From the NCBI GenBank assembly GCA_000497125.2, contig CM035318.1, positions 434,001 through 498,000 on the forward strand: a DNA stretch of 64,000 nucleotides, given 5' to 3'. The translations under genes were made by a program, and so were the position numbers. Positions 1 to 11,420 of this stretch are shown one piece after another. The notes below the pieces were generated by a model that saw nothing but the letters and a program-made list of their open reading frames with translations, made no database searches and was not told where the DNA came from. Within the stretch, counting starts at the first letter, position 1; each line of letters starts with the position of its first letter. The stretch is from Spironucleus salmonicida. Lineage: Eukaryota; Fornicata; Diplomonadida; Hexamitidae.

Positions 1-244
1 AAATGGACCTGATTGTACTTATTAGATAATGTAATAAGGTTAAAATATAAATAAGCCCACTTTAAAAAGCACATACGTATGACTCCTTAAGTTTAGTGGA
101 TCTAAAGTATTATGATTTGGGTTTTGTATTATAAAACCACCTGCAGATGGATATATAAGTATTGGATGGAAAGCAATCTATGGAAGATTTGAAGGCGCTG
201 ATAATAAGTAAATATCCTAATATTTAAATACAGTGAGAGAAAGA

Positions 245-1096
245 TCACTAACCTCCGAACATACCACCAAATGGGTTTGCACCTCCAGCGCCTCCCATAC
301 CGCCAAACATATCACCAAGACCTGGTGCAAGCTTGGCCATAATTTTTTAGAAGTATGGAGCAAGCTCTGGATCAGAAAGTGCACTCATAGCAGCCATAGG
401 ATTAGTTTTTACTTATTCCGCCAATTGTTAAACCTTAGGGTTCTTCATCATTTCTGCAAATTCAGGATCATTTTATATGTCACCTAACCCTGGTATTTTA
501 TCTTTCAATTCGCCTAAATCAGGTATTTATGGGGGAGCATCCAGCTTTGTACGCTCTACACCTTATTAATAAGAAGAATTATTAGAATCTTGAGCTAGCA
601 GCTTTTTCCATTCTTAGTTTGCCTGCTCTTTGAGATTATCCTCTTCTAAATAAGTAGCTAGGCGAACATTACCTTTAGTATAAGAAGGGTTAAGTACTAA
701 AGCTTCTCTTAAATCTTTGACAGCATTTGAAAGGTCGCTCATATCATGTCTTGCCATAGCACGGTTCGCCAGGTATATAGAACGAGCCTCAGTTGGTTCG
801 CCAAACCTAATAGATCTATCTATAGCCTTGGTATAGAAAATTTATGCATCTTCAAAATTTTTAGCTTTCATTGCTTCATTTCCCTTGTTTTTGAGAGATT
901 CTGATGTCTCACCAGAGTTATTTTCTCTCTAAGAGACTATAGTAAGAAGTTCTGGAGATGATATGTTGTCTTAAACTTTAAAAGTGTCCTTCAAACACGA
1001 TATAGCTACATCCAATTAATCTATATCAGCAACAGAATTGGTAGTCTTAAGATGATTAAGATATTAAATAATCATAGTGTTTAATTCTGTCTGCAT
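245..1096 (-). CDS. SGT: SGT-type TPR cochaperone
   Basis: A 283-residue protein when TAR is read as Gln; it ends Gly-Gln-TGA. Residues 1-60 resemble the helical dimerisation region of small glutamine-rich TPR proteins. About 68-180 form the TPR block (KNKGNEAMK, then A-x-x-Y-T-K-A-I and an AxxNRAMA helix). The C-terminal half has the Asp-Pro/Asn-Pro helical (STI1/DP) repeats (DPEFAEMMKNP, DPELAPYFQKI) followed by a Gly/Met/Phe-rich tail. SGT proteins bridge Hsp70/Hsp90 to client proteins in the cytosol, for example tail-anchored proteins. The start is the first Met and lies 77 bp from the divergent neighbour. Family assignment is firm; choosing SGT over another Hsp70-interacting TPR protein is an inference from the N-terminal region plus the Gly-rich end. 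Confidence 0.88.
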
Positions 1097-1173
1097 TTGG
1101 TAGTGAAATGGTAATTGATTTAGAGATTATGTTATTAAACATTTATATACTTTATATTGTTAACTGAAAATTT
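1097..1173. promoter_or_regulatory. Divergent intergenic region (SGT / coiled-coil gene)
   Basis: Only 77 bp separate the two divergent start codons, so both promoters must lie here or inside the coding regions. It is very AT-rich with no TATA-like or other motif that I can single out. Very short promoters are usual in diplomonads. Confidence 0.45.
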
Positions 1174-2505
1174 ATGGAATATATTTTATAATAAGCAGGA
1201 TATGATACCGAAAGCCTAAAAGAAGCCGCAAATTATATTAATGATAACAACTTAACTTAGTTATATTAAGATATTATAGATAAAACTTAAATACTTACAA
1301 AATAAGAATAAGATATGTTATAATTATTACCTAACGATATTTATCAACTTTCAGAAAGTTAGTTAGATGCTAAAAATATTTAATTAAACGAAGCTTTATC
1401 CCAGCATGCTCATTCAGACCAACTTTTAAGCCAACTTAAAACATTGTAAAATTTATCAACAGAAATCCAAATTTAAGTCCCTCTTCTTAAAGAAATTGAT
1501 ACATTAAATAGTTAGAGATACTATTAGTAATAATATGATAAATTAGATGTCAATATTAACAATATAAGTTAGATAACAACAGATATATTACAAAATTTAT
1601 CATCTTCTTAAAACTTCACTGCTTTGTAGCCCAATCTTATAAACTCAATTAAACTTTAGACTGACATAGCAGAAAATGTTATAAAATCATCAGAAAATGT
1701 TGATAACTTAAAAACTGTTTAAAAACAATAATAGTCAATTGAGGATGAGGTTCAACGTATTATTGATAGAATATCTGCTCAAAACTTAAAACGAGTAGAA
1801 AATAATGTTTAAATATAAGTATATAGTGCTATCTCATAATAAGTATAAAGCAAATTTAAGACAGAGTCTGATTTAGAGGCTTTAATATGTGAAAATTAAG
1901 AGCTTTATGGTAAATTTTGTTATAATATGGAATCATTTAAGAAGTTAAACACAACTGTAACAGAAAGTATATTACTTAAAGTTAAATGCGAGGTCACATC
2001 TGACCAAGGAAAAATATTAAAATAAATTTAATAACATAGATAGCATATGCTTAAATTTATAAATAAATGTTAGTAAAATGTTTCTGTTGTTAGCGATGGG
2101 CTTATGTAAGAATATCAGTAAATTGAAGCTCTTAGAGATACTACCAAGTCACATAGTGAATAATTACGGTAAAGTTTTGAAACTTTATAAAATTTAGTGC
2201 AAAGAATTTTATATCTTCGATAAGCAATATCAGCTTCATAATAATCACCTTTGTTTTCTATGGGATTAGAATCTTATTTCGAAAACTTTGGATCCGGTGA
2301 AACACTTAACGCAATGCTAGACTATGTTGACTAATTTTGTGAAGATAAAGTGATTAAAAAAGAAGACATTAATATGAGCACTGCAGAATTACTGCATAAT
2401 TAAGCTAAATAGATAGAATAGTTCCGTAAAATTTCAGTGGAGAGTGGAGAGCTTTTTGAAGGGTTTCCTGAATTGGAGTCATTTGCACGCCTTATGAGAA
2501 AGTGA
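1174..2505 (+). CDS. Coiled-coil protein, function unknown
   Basis: A 443-residue reading frame from the first ATG after an in-frame TGA; it ends AAG-TGA. The protein is almost wholly helical and Gln/Asn-rich with heptad-like stretches between about 50 and 370 (for example repeated Q-N-L/I-x-x-L patterns). A more ordinary, acidic C-terminal segment (about 365-443) contains FENFGSGETL and ends ELESFARLMRK. No enzyme motif or membrane segment is visible. Such proteins in flagellates are often cytoskeletal or nuclear-pore components, but nothing here identifies which. It converges on the kinase gene with a 68 bp gap. Confidence 0.75.
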
Positions 2506-2573
2506 TTGAGTATATTTATCTTGTATTATTTCTTACTTTACTAGTATAAAACTATATCTCCAAGAAAAAAGTA

Positions 2574-3910
2574 TCATAATAATTTTTTATATCTTACTAA
2601 TGTAGAATTTTCATATAGATCCCTTCCATAACCCAGTTCAATTATTTTATAATATAAATTATTCAACTAAAATAATCTTGATTTATACTAATGTGTTTGA
2701 ATAAATTTATAATTTTTAAGCATATTCCAAATATAAAGCAAAGGATATATTTCTTTAACAATGGAGTTTAAAATAGTAATATTATCAACATAAAGTTGTA
2801 TATAATTAAAATTTTCAGGTGATTCAATACTCTCATTTTCAATCACTTGGCATGTCTTTACAATAGAAACTAAACATAACCCTTGAATGCCATCTTGGAT
2901 TCTATATCTATAGGTGATTCTGATAAAAACTTTCCAAGGCTAAGATGATATGCTAATAAATTAAAAGTATCTTCCGATATTTATTAAATTAATGCTTATT
3001 TTCTGATCAGTACATCCTCATCTGTCCCTCTCAATTATATTTTTATCTTTTTAACATCTATTTTATCTATAAAGTTTTGAACTTATATAGCAGCCTCTTC
3101 AAAGCCAAATTTTTTATACTGCTTTGCCAAATATCCCAACTCATTATCAAATAGTCCCGATAGTAATATTTATCGTTCGCTAACCCTTTTTTTAGGATCT
3201 TTTTCAAGCATTTACATGCATACATCTTTTAATTCTTGTGAATAACATCCCTACATTTCGGGAACATCATTGTTCTTCTAGTTAATAACTAAGTCTTTGA
3301 CACATTTTCCAGTAAAAGGATAAGTTTTTTCCATGATAAAATAAATAAGCACCCCTAAACTCCAAATATCAGCTTTTATATTGTAACTTTTACCTTATGC
3401 AAGTTCTGGTGCAAAAAAATATGGGGTTCCACATTTAGTTAATGCAGCAGATTCAGAATGCAAAAGTGTCTTACTCACACCAAAATCGCATATTTAATAG
3501 CGTCCCTCACTAATTAATATATTTTACTATTTAATGTCTCTATGTATTACATGCTTAATATGCATATAGTCAATTGCTAGCAGGAGCTAAACAAGCAACT
3601 ACCTGACTTTTAGTTCTATAAATTCATTTTTCAACATATAATGCGCTAGATCTCCACCATCCGCATAGCTCATTTTTATATTAACAGTCTCAGGGGTTTG
3701 TTCACATCCAAAAAACTATACAATATTTGGGTGAGATAGTTTTTGCATTATTTCAATTTCAGACTTTATTCCTTTGATCTCCTAGGGCGTAATAATACTG
3801 GCTTTAATTTTCTTTAGTGCATAGAAACGCTTAGACTTATGCGACTAAATTAAATGGGTTATACCAAAAGCACCTGCTCCTAAAATACGTAGCTCGTCAT
3901 ATGTGGACAT
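2574..3910 (-). CDS. NEK-like Ser/Thr protein kinase with frameshifted C-terminus
   Basis: The catalytic domain is complete: glycine loop GAGAFG (11-16), ALKK lysine 33, HRD at 123-125, Asn 130 and DFG at 142-144, then the APE-like FAPELA. The catalytic loop reads HRDIKQQN instead of the usual HRDxKPxN, so the Pro is a Gln. In the starting frame the protein stops at 2843 after 355 residues. From about 2950 the coding signature instead lies in another frame, running through WKVFIRITYRYRIQDG and on to a TGA at 2574 (about 445 residues in total). A one-base indel there is the simplest explanation: assembly error or real. It is a tandem paralogue of the next gene (same GAGAFG-x-THLIQS start). NEK-like is inferred from overall motif style; the C-terminal region was not recognised. 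Confidence 0.78.
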
Positions 3911-4040
3911 TTTAAAACTTTTTCAAGTTTTTCAAATTACTATTTAATTATTAATATTATATAATATAAATATAATTTAATTAGTTTTGGTTTTGAACTG
4001 ATATTATATTATTATACCTTTATACCTATAAAGTAAATTT

Positions 4041-5081
4041 TCATTAAATACAAGCCAGGATGGCCTTTACATAAGCTCGGACCTCAGACTTTGCTTGAAT
4101 ACTCAAGCCAGCTCCACACTAGCTTAACACTTAGCCTTTACTTAAACCGATCAATATTTGATAAAAGCGCATTTCTCCTAATAAATCGATTAACCTGGTT
4201 TTAAGAACAACCAAATCATCATTTAAAACGACCTAAATATCACTACAAACAGATAAAATGTTCTAGATCTATCCCAAATATGCTTTTTATTTTTTAAACT
4301 TTTTACATAAGAATGCCAATGTTTCACGAAATTCAGCCATAGCTAGAATTTCCCGCGCCGTGCTCCTTTTAAACTGATCTACCTATAACATTTTTGATAA
4401 AATAGGGTAGAATCGACTAGTTTTTTCATTATCAGAAAATTTGAATTTTGCTATTTCTGACATCAATGTTTCCATACTTTTACCTGTGAACGGAAGTCTT
4501 TAGTAAACCATTCTGAAACCTACTATCCCACAACTCCAGATATCAGCTTTTTAGGTATAAACTTTTCCTGATGCTATTTCTGGAGAGTAGTAATATGGCG
4601 TGCCGCACTATGTACGAGCTAGCGCGTTTGTGTAATGGAGAAGCTTGGAAAGACCAAAGTCACAGATTTGTAGAGTTTTATCATCCAAAAGGAGGTTCTA
4701 TGGCTTTATATCTCTATGAATTACTTTGGATGTTATGTGTAGATAGTCTAAACCCAAGAGTAGTTGTGCAAGGTAGAAAGTGATTTCTTGATCAGAATAA
4801 ATTTTTTTTGAAGCAAAATCTCCATTCTGAGCATAGGACATTCGTATTTGAATATGATCATTGATAAGTTATGAATCATAAAATTTGACAATATGAGGAT
4901 GTTAAAGTTGCTTCATAATTTTAACTTCATTTTATATTTATGCTTAATTGTATTTCGACATAGCGCTAGCTCTGATTTTTTTAAGACAATACAATTTTTC
5001 AGTCTCAATAGATTATATAAGATGTGTAGTTCCGAAGGCGCCTGCACCGATGGTGCTTATAACACGATATCTTTAGGTCAT
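4041..5081 (-). CDS. NEK-like Ser/Thr protein kinase
   Basis: An intact 346-residue kinase. It has the glycine loop GAGAFG (12-17), the catalytic lysine in YCLKK (34), E-V-K-I-M in helix C, HRDIKPQN, DFGLS and the activation-segment end GTPYYYSPE. It has a short, non-repetitive C-terminal extension of about 100 residues. The start is the first Met before the glycine loop. NEK-family kinases are strongly expanded in diplomonads and mostly work on flagella, basal bodies and the mitotic apparatus; that role is family knowledge, not shown here. It lies 130 bp upstream of, and co-oriented with, its paralogue. This copy is fully canonical at every catalytic position, unlike the HRDIKQQN copy. Confidence 0.9.
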
Positions 5082-5116
5082 TTCAATAGTTTCAAGTTTT
5101 TGAAAATATAAAGTAT

Positions 5117-5452
5117 TCATTATAATATCTCAATATCATGTGTTAATTCTTCAACTATGGATAAAATATTTAAAATATGAATTAGCGTTTCAACATCAAT
5201 TTCAAAATTGTATATATCAGACTCAGAAGATGAAGACTCTAGGAGTAGGTTTATTTTTTATCTGCATATTGGACATTTATTCACATTAGATTAGATTAAT
5301 TCATTATAACAGTATTAGTGCATTAAATGTGAGCAATCAAGTTGCCAATAATCATCTACCTGTACATTTTCATAGCATAAAGGGCACACATTTTCTTATA
5401 TATAAGATTGAGTTTTCTACTTCTGGATATTATTTCCTAAACAATTTCCCAT
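5117..5452 (-). CDS. Small RING-H2 protein with N-myristoylation-type start
   Basis: A 111-residue protein. It starts MGNCLGN, a classic N-myristoylation motif with an adjacent Cys suitable for palmitoylation. Zinc ligands are C23, C26, C40, H42, H45, C48, C60 and C63, giving C-x2-C-x13-C-x-H-x2-H-x2-C-x11-C-x2-C, a textbook RING-H2. After the RING comes a Ser/Glu run and a short helical tail. It is most likely a membrane-tethered E3 ubiquitin ligase. The stop lies 36 bp before the kinase start, and the 5' end lies 52 bp after the end of the nuclease gene, so the three minus-strand genes are very tightly packed. Confidence 0.85.
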
Positions 5453-5503
5453 TTAGATTTATGTTTACTTTACAATCACTTCATATATATAATAATTATA
5501 ACA

Positions 5504-6352
5504 TCATTCTCTAAGGTTTAAGATTCTACAACTATTTTTATACGTCTAGTTGATAACTTATTCGACAGAGATGTTTTTGATAGATGCTATAACTTCAGCA
5601 ACTAATAAGATTCCTCTAGGTTCATTCCTACCTTTGATTCCTAAATTTTATGTCCATTTTTCTGGCTTTTTAACATCTTGAAATTAAGTTTTTATATGTT
5701 TAAAACTAGCATGAGTAGCCCTTATATCACACCATGGACAGTCTGATTCTAAATGGAGCTTTTCAATAGGAACTTCAACTACATTTTTTAATAGTTCTTC
5801 CGTTCTTAAACTGCAACCATTAAAACCAATTTCATAACCCATACTTAATATTTGGTTCAATTCTTAGATAGAACCATCAAATGAGTGAAAAATACACTTG
5901 AATTTATAATCTTTAAGACAATCTAAAACATCCATAGTAGCACCTCTGTTGTGAATAAATAAGCATTTATCGATATCTTAGAAATATTCCAACTATTTTT
6001 TAAACTATTATATTTATCGTTCTTTAGAGGCATATGTTAATCTTTCATAATCTAATCCTATTTCTCCAATAAAAAGTAATTTTTGATCATTTTTATTCTA
6101 TTCATAAGCTTCAAATAGTGGTTGCAAGTCATCATTGGCATGAGTAGGATGCAAACCTATAGTATAATATAAATTTTCAAATTACTACACTAACTATTAT
6201 GCAAGTTTAATATCATTAAAATTTGTTACAGTAATTATAATTTTCTTACAAGATGAGCGCTAAATTACTTATTATATATCTGGTTAATGTTTTTATTTGC
6301 TATGGTAAATACCTTAAAACTAGGGATCAACGAGGTTAGCCCCAATATCCAT
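5504..6352 (-). CDS. TatD-family metal-dependent DNase
   Basis: A 282-residue protein with the TatD signature elements in order. The N-terminal DIGANLVDPQF is the metal-binding start, where the usual first His is replaced in this context by Asn-Leu-Val-Asp. GLHPTH follows at mid-N-terminus, then GEIGLDY with the conserved Glu, FIHNR, a FHSFDGS segment and LESDCPW near the C-terminus. TatD enzymes are 3'-5' exonucleases or endonucleases acting in DNA repair and apoptotic DNA degradation. Length matches the family (260-300). The start is the first in-frame Met and is only 44 bp from the divergent membrane-protein gene. Confidence 0.92.
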
Positions 6353-6396
6353 TCTTGATTTAATACTATAATTTATATAATAATATAAATTACAGA

Positions 6397-6963
6397 ATGG
6401 AAAAATATGCTGTATTTCTTCCTAAAACTAGTTAAAATATTTATGAGTTATTTTTATTCTTGCTAAGTTTAGTATTGTATTTATTTTATACTAGTATAGC
6501 ATTTACAAAGGATAAAGCCATATATTTTAATGCTACGATTGGCTTTATTATCAGTATGGAGCTCCTGTTTATCTAGAGCTAGATCAAATTTATATAATAA
6601 AAAATTAAAAATGATTTAATTTAAAACGTCAGCATTATTGTTTTCACTTTTTATGCGGTATCCGTTTGTTATTATTAACTATTTTAAAATGATAACGAAA
6701 AGTACATAAGCTTAGTTCAAATTGTTTTATCAACAGTAAATTTTAGAGTAAGTCCATATACATATACTAAATTATTATATTCAGGGTGGATCGAAACTGT
6801 AAATACTTTTATTATTCGTAGTTTTCCTTTAGTTCTAGTGTGTCTAGTATATATATAGTGTATTTTAGAGATAATAGTTGGTTCTAAATAATAAATAGCA
6901 CATTTTATAAAGAAGTATGATGTTGGTGATAGTGTTTTTATTAGATTTGAAAGACTAGAATGA
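6397..6963 (+). CDS. Predicted multi-span membrane protein, unknown
   Basis: A 188-residue protein with about four hydrophobic segments: near residues 17-35 (ELFLFLLSLVLYLFY), 45-60, 75-95 and 140-165 (FPLVLVCLVYI), separated by short polar loops. The tail is charged (KKYDVGDSVFIRFERLE). There is no signal cleavage site or family motif that I recognise. It may be a small ER/endomembrane protein. The first ATG was used; it lies 44 bp from the divergent TatD start. Confidence 0.6.
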
Positions 6964-7224
6964 AGTATGTTTAATATAATAATATTTACTAGATTTTGTA
7001 CATTTTTAAGAGTAATCTTATTTCAAAACTAATACACTTTTATAAATCAACTTATGCTTGTATTAGCAGACCATTATAAATTAATATTTTTTCTAGAATT
7101 TACTAATAATAAGTAAATTCAGAGATATATGTTTTGTAATAAAACTTATTTATATAAGACTTATATCTTAATTTTTATAAGACTTAACTATAATTTGTAT
7201 ACATTTTTCCCGTTTCACTAAATC

Positions 7225-9219
7225 ATGTCAAACCTTTGCTTTGAAAAATATCCAATCGCTAATCTTAAACCTGCCTAAACTGTAATGAAGTTAACTGATA
7301 AGCAATAAAAATACGCATATTACCTCTCACTTGCTGCATACGCTGGCGCCCCAATTATCTTTAGCTAGGTAAACAATAATTCAAAAATATTGCTCTAATT
7401 TTTAACAGAACTTTGCAAAAAGTTCATTGAATCTGAAGATCTCTATAACCAATTATTAAACAACAAGCAAGTTGATCAGGATAACTTCAGAAATTTGTGT
7501 GAGTACACAGGCCAATTTTTCTATCAGTCCGGCAATTATTTGGGCTTCGGCGACACGAAATTCACGCTCAGAACACCGTTTGACGAGATGATTAAGCTAT
7601 TAGAGTTAATAGACAGGGACCTAATTTAGCTGTTTTAAGCCTGCCAAGAAGAAATTTATGCGACATCGCCAAACTTTATCGGATTTGGCGAGGGCGCCCA
7701 GACTTCGTATTTCCCGCCGTCTTTTACGAAAGAGGACGCCGAAGAGTTCAACAAAATTCTTACCAAAAACGCAATTTTGCCAGAGAATAACATTGTCGTC
7801 GAGGCGGACGGAAAGTACAAAATTATGCATTTCTGCGCCGAGGCGCGCGAAGTTGCGATTAGCGACGAATTTAAGGGTCGAAAAGTAGTGAAAAGCTACG
7901 GGCTTTTCAGCAGCGAATGCTCAAAAATCGCAGAGCATCTCGCCCAGGCAGTTAAGTTTGCAGACACTGAAAACCAGGCAGACATGCTGCAGGAGCTGAT
8001 CAAGTATTACCTGACTGGCGACATGGCGTTCCATCTGTCGTATAGCAAATTGTGGGTCTAGGACGCTAATCCAGCAGTCGAGACCTATTAGGGCTTCGTC
8101 GAGACTTACAGAGATCCTACCGGCGTTCGCGCTGAATACGAGGCTTTTGTGGCCTGCGTAGACCCCGACAGCAGCAAGCAGCTCGGCAGACTCCTGGAAC
8201 CCGTTAATTGCGACGAAATTTTGCGTGCAATTCCGATGCCCACGTTTTTGCATAGAAAGACCTTCAATCCGCCCACTTACAAGGCCATTGATATTATCGT
8301 TTTCCCGACTTCTGGGCTTCCAATCGGTATCAATATACCGAATTATGATGATATTAGGAACAATTTTGGTTTCAAAAATGTTTCACTGTAAAACGTCATG
8401 GCGTCTAGATCTGCTAAACCAGAGGATATTCAATATGTGCCAGATCACATTAAACCTCTTATTATCAAATATGGAGAGCAAATACTGAAGGCAGAAGTAG
8501 CAACTCACGAGCTTTTCGGTCATGGTTCAGGTTCGTTGATTATGGAAAACGATATCTCTTCAATACCAGCCTCAGAAAATATCACATCATTTTATAAATA
8601 AAACGAAACATTTGCTAGCGTATTTGGTGATTTATAGTCTACTTTCGAAGAATGTAGAGCTGAAATTTCTGCTTTTTATTTAAGCTTTGTTCCTTTAATT
8701 TAAGAAATTTTCGAATTCTAAAAAGAAAATCTTGATGAAATTTTACTTACTGCCACATATGAGGTTTTCTTGGCCGGTATTTCTTCATTAATACAACATA
8801 AAGATTCTTGGTTATAAGCTCATTCTTAGGCTAGATTTGCTATTATACGTTTTGTATTAGACAAAACCGATGCAATTAAAATTGAAGCATCCGATGATGA
8901 CATCATGCTCACTATTGATTCTAGCAGGTTAGACGAAATTAAAAATGCTTATGCAGAAATGACAAATTTATTAAATATTATGAAAGCTAGTGCTGATATA
9001 ACCTCTGCTAGAGCATTTTTTGATAAATTTTCTGCAGTTGACAATAAATGGATTGTCATTAAAAATATTGCTATAAAGAACAGGAAACCTAGAAAAGTTT
9101 TCGTCAGTGCTATGCTTAAGAACAATAAAATTTGCGACTATGAGGGTGCTTCAATGTATGGATTAGAATGTGGGCTTGTTAATGTTCAGAATATGATATC
9201 TGCTGGAGTAGCTAAGTGA
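7225..9219 (+). CDS. DPP3: Dipeptidyl peptidase III (peptidase family M49)
   Basis: A 664-residue enzyme that removes dipeptides from the N-terminus of oligopeptides in the cytosol. The zinc motif HELFGH is at 428-433, inside the family block HELFGHGSGS, and the second zinc-ligand motif EECRAE is at about 475-480. N-terminal KLTDKQQKYAYYLSLAAY and AGAPIIFSQ also match M49 enzymes. The chosen ATG directly precedes the conserved region; the same frame is open back to 6966 but that stretch is AT-rich and not family-like. The gene is compositionally mosaic: about 7540-8300 is GC-rich with G/C third positions while both ends are AT-rich. The stop is AAG-TGA. Confidence 0.95.
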
Positions 9220-10271
9220 TATTTACATATTTATATTGAATTTGGAATATCTCTTCCTTATTAATCAGATTAAAGATAAGAAATAAATAAATGGTTGAAC
9301 GAGACTCGTTTTAACATAAAAACGATATAGAACATTGTATTTTCTATTTCTTATGTAACTGGATCAATTTTTATATACATATTATAATATTCATTGCATT
9401 TATGATATAGAATCAATAAGAAATCTAATAAAATTAATTCTATAGCAAAATTTATCCATAGTTTGTCATTAGAAATAATAGAACTTTTATTGAAATTTAT
9501 GACAGATCATACTATAAGTTTTCGTTGATAGAAAAACTACTATTTTTATGAATAAATATTATATTTATTAAATAAGTATATAGAGAGATTGTGTTAAACA
9601 TAACGCATAGTATATTTATGAAATTGGTTTTAATTATTTACTGAATAAAAAGTATTTCATACAATAATACTACAGATTCAATTATCATAATCAATACTAC
9701 TAATAATGATAATTTAATTAAGCAAATAACATATTAGAAAATATATAAAATTTTATATATTTATATGATATTATGATGCTCTTTGATAGCATAACCCCAT
9801 GAATCTTACATTAATACGAATCTTAAAAAATAGTACTGGTAATAAAAATAGCTAATTTATTTATTGAAATTAAAGTTACAAATTTTATTATTAATATTTA
9901 AATTGTTTATATAGTGTTTGTGAAAGATCCTTTTATGTATTTTAATTAAACCTTACACTTAAAATTACTTATCAATCCATAGCAAAACATTGCGAAATAA
10001 ATTATTCATAAACGCGAATACTTATAAAAGAATAAATAGAATTCATTTACAAGTCACTTATATAGTTCACATTACTTATAATCTACTGTGATAATATAAC
10101 TTTACGCATAAACATACACAATTTAACTTATTTTACACAATTCCTATAAATTAAGTTTAAGAAGATTGCTTTTAGCAAATTATTATATTTTGCACATTAC
10201 AATTCTATACATACAACATATTTCAGTAAGTTGAATACGAATCTACTTAATTATGTTATATTATCTAAAAT
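9220..10271. other. Gene-free AT-rich intergenic region
   Basis: About 1 kb with TGA (or TCA) frequent in all frames, except one weak 99-codon plus-strand open frame (9935-10234) of low-complexity composition. I see no RNA gene, repeat array or mobile element. Confidence 0.5.
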
Positions 10272-11420
10272 TCACTCCATACCTAGTTTTTACTTATGAC
10301 GAGTGAGTTTACCTTCAATCCGTTATCTTTCAGCATCTAATTTTAATTAAATTTTCTTGTTTTCGGCCGCTAACTTGTCGTCTACAATACGCTATTTTTT
10401 ACGCGCTTCCTCATCAGCTGCTGCCTTCTTTTGATTTTCTCGGTCCTCACTTAGCTTTTTCTACGCTGCTAACTTCATTTCAAGCTCCTTTTGAGACTTT
10501 TTAAGTATATCTTACTTCATGTTGAAGCTCTACTGATTCTTCTGCTAAGTTTTGACATGTTTCTGCTCTATTTTTACGAGACGTGCAGTTTCTTTCTCTT
10601 CCAAATTCTTCTAATCCATCTGGTAAATTTTAATGTAGTCCTGTATCTTGTTCTACTGATCTAAAAGCTTGTAGTGGTTAAGTTTACTAGTTTGGAATGA
10701 AATTATAATCTACTATTTGGTGAATTTTGATATATCGTTCAGTAGGACCGAAATTTGGGATTAATTCATACTTTGTTGCGTAATACTTTATTAATTGAGT
10801 GCGGAGTGACTGGTAGAGGTATTGTGCTCATGTACAGAATTTTAAGAAATATCAGATAGAGAAATTGCTGATGGATGTGATACTAGTTATGATTTCTGCT
10901 GTTTGAAAATTTAAAGGTTTTAAAGGCTCGAATTAGAATCAGGTGATTTAATAAGTGCTAATGGCTGCTCTGAAATCTGTTAGTTAAGAGTATCTATTTG
11001 TAGCAAATTGGCATCATTTTACGACTTTAGTTTTTCGAGCATCAAGGTTAATTTTTAATTTTCGGATATTAATTTCGTATTAGCATCTTATATTTCTGAA
11101 AATTGAGTGTTAAGTGCTACATACTCTGCATCTGAGTATTTTTACGATGGATATTTGATATTTTAGGCTTTAAAGAATACATTGTCGGCGATTTTGTCAT
11201 TAATAATATCTTGCAGTAGGTTATCTATAGCTAACGTAAACTGTTAAGAAATTCCAGATTCTTTGCATTACATTAAAAGTTGGTTCAACTCTTAAACTAT
11301 TGAATCACTTTTGTTAAAACTAAATTGTTATAATTTCTCTTATATTTATACGCATATAGATTTTATTTAACAATAATTAGGTTCTTGAAACATTAAGTAG
11401 TCTGGAAACAGAAACGTCAT
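10272..11420 (-). CDS. Coiled-coil protein, paralogue A
   Basis: A 382-residue protein. The N-terminus carries FPDYLMFQEPNYCQIK, the middle is Ser/Gln/Asn-rich, and the last 130 residues form a very charged single-helix/coiled coil (KKSQKELEMKL, KLSEDRENQKK, ENKKIQLKLDAERQRIE). It is clearly paralogous to the gene at 17728-18837: same length class, same N-terminal motif, and near-identical C-terminal motif order. No known family was recognised; the C-terminal coil resembles generic ERM/trichohyalin-like helices. The first Met was used; the stop is GAG-TGA. The coil suggests a structural role, but there is no direct clue. Confidence 0.78.

Noticed and set aside
9935-10234. 99-codon plus-strand frame in the intergenic region
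   Set aside because: Length is within chance for a one-stop code, and composition is low-complexity.
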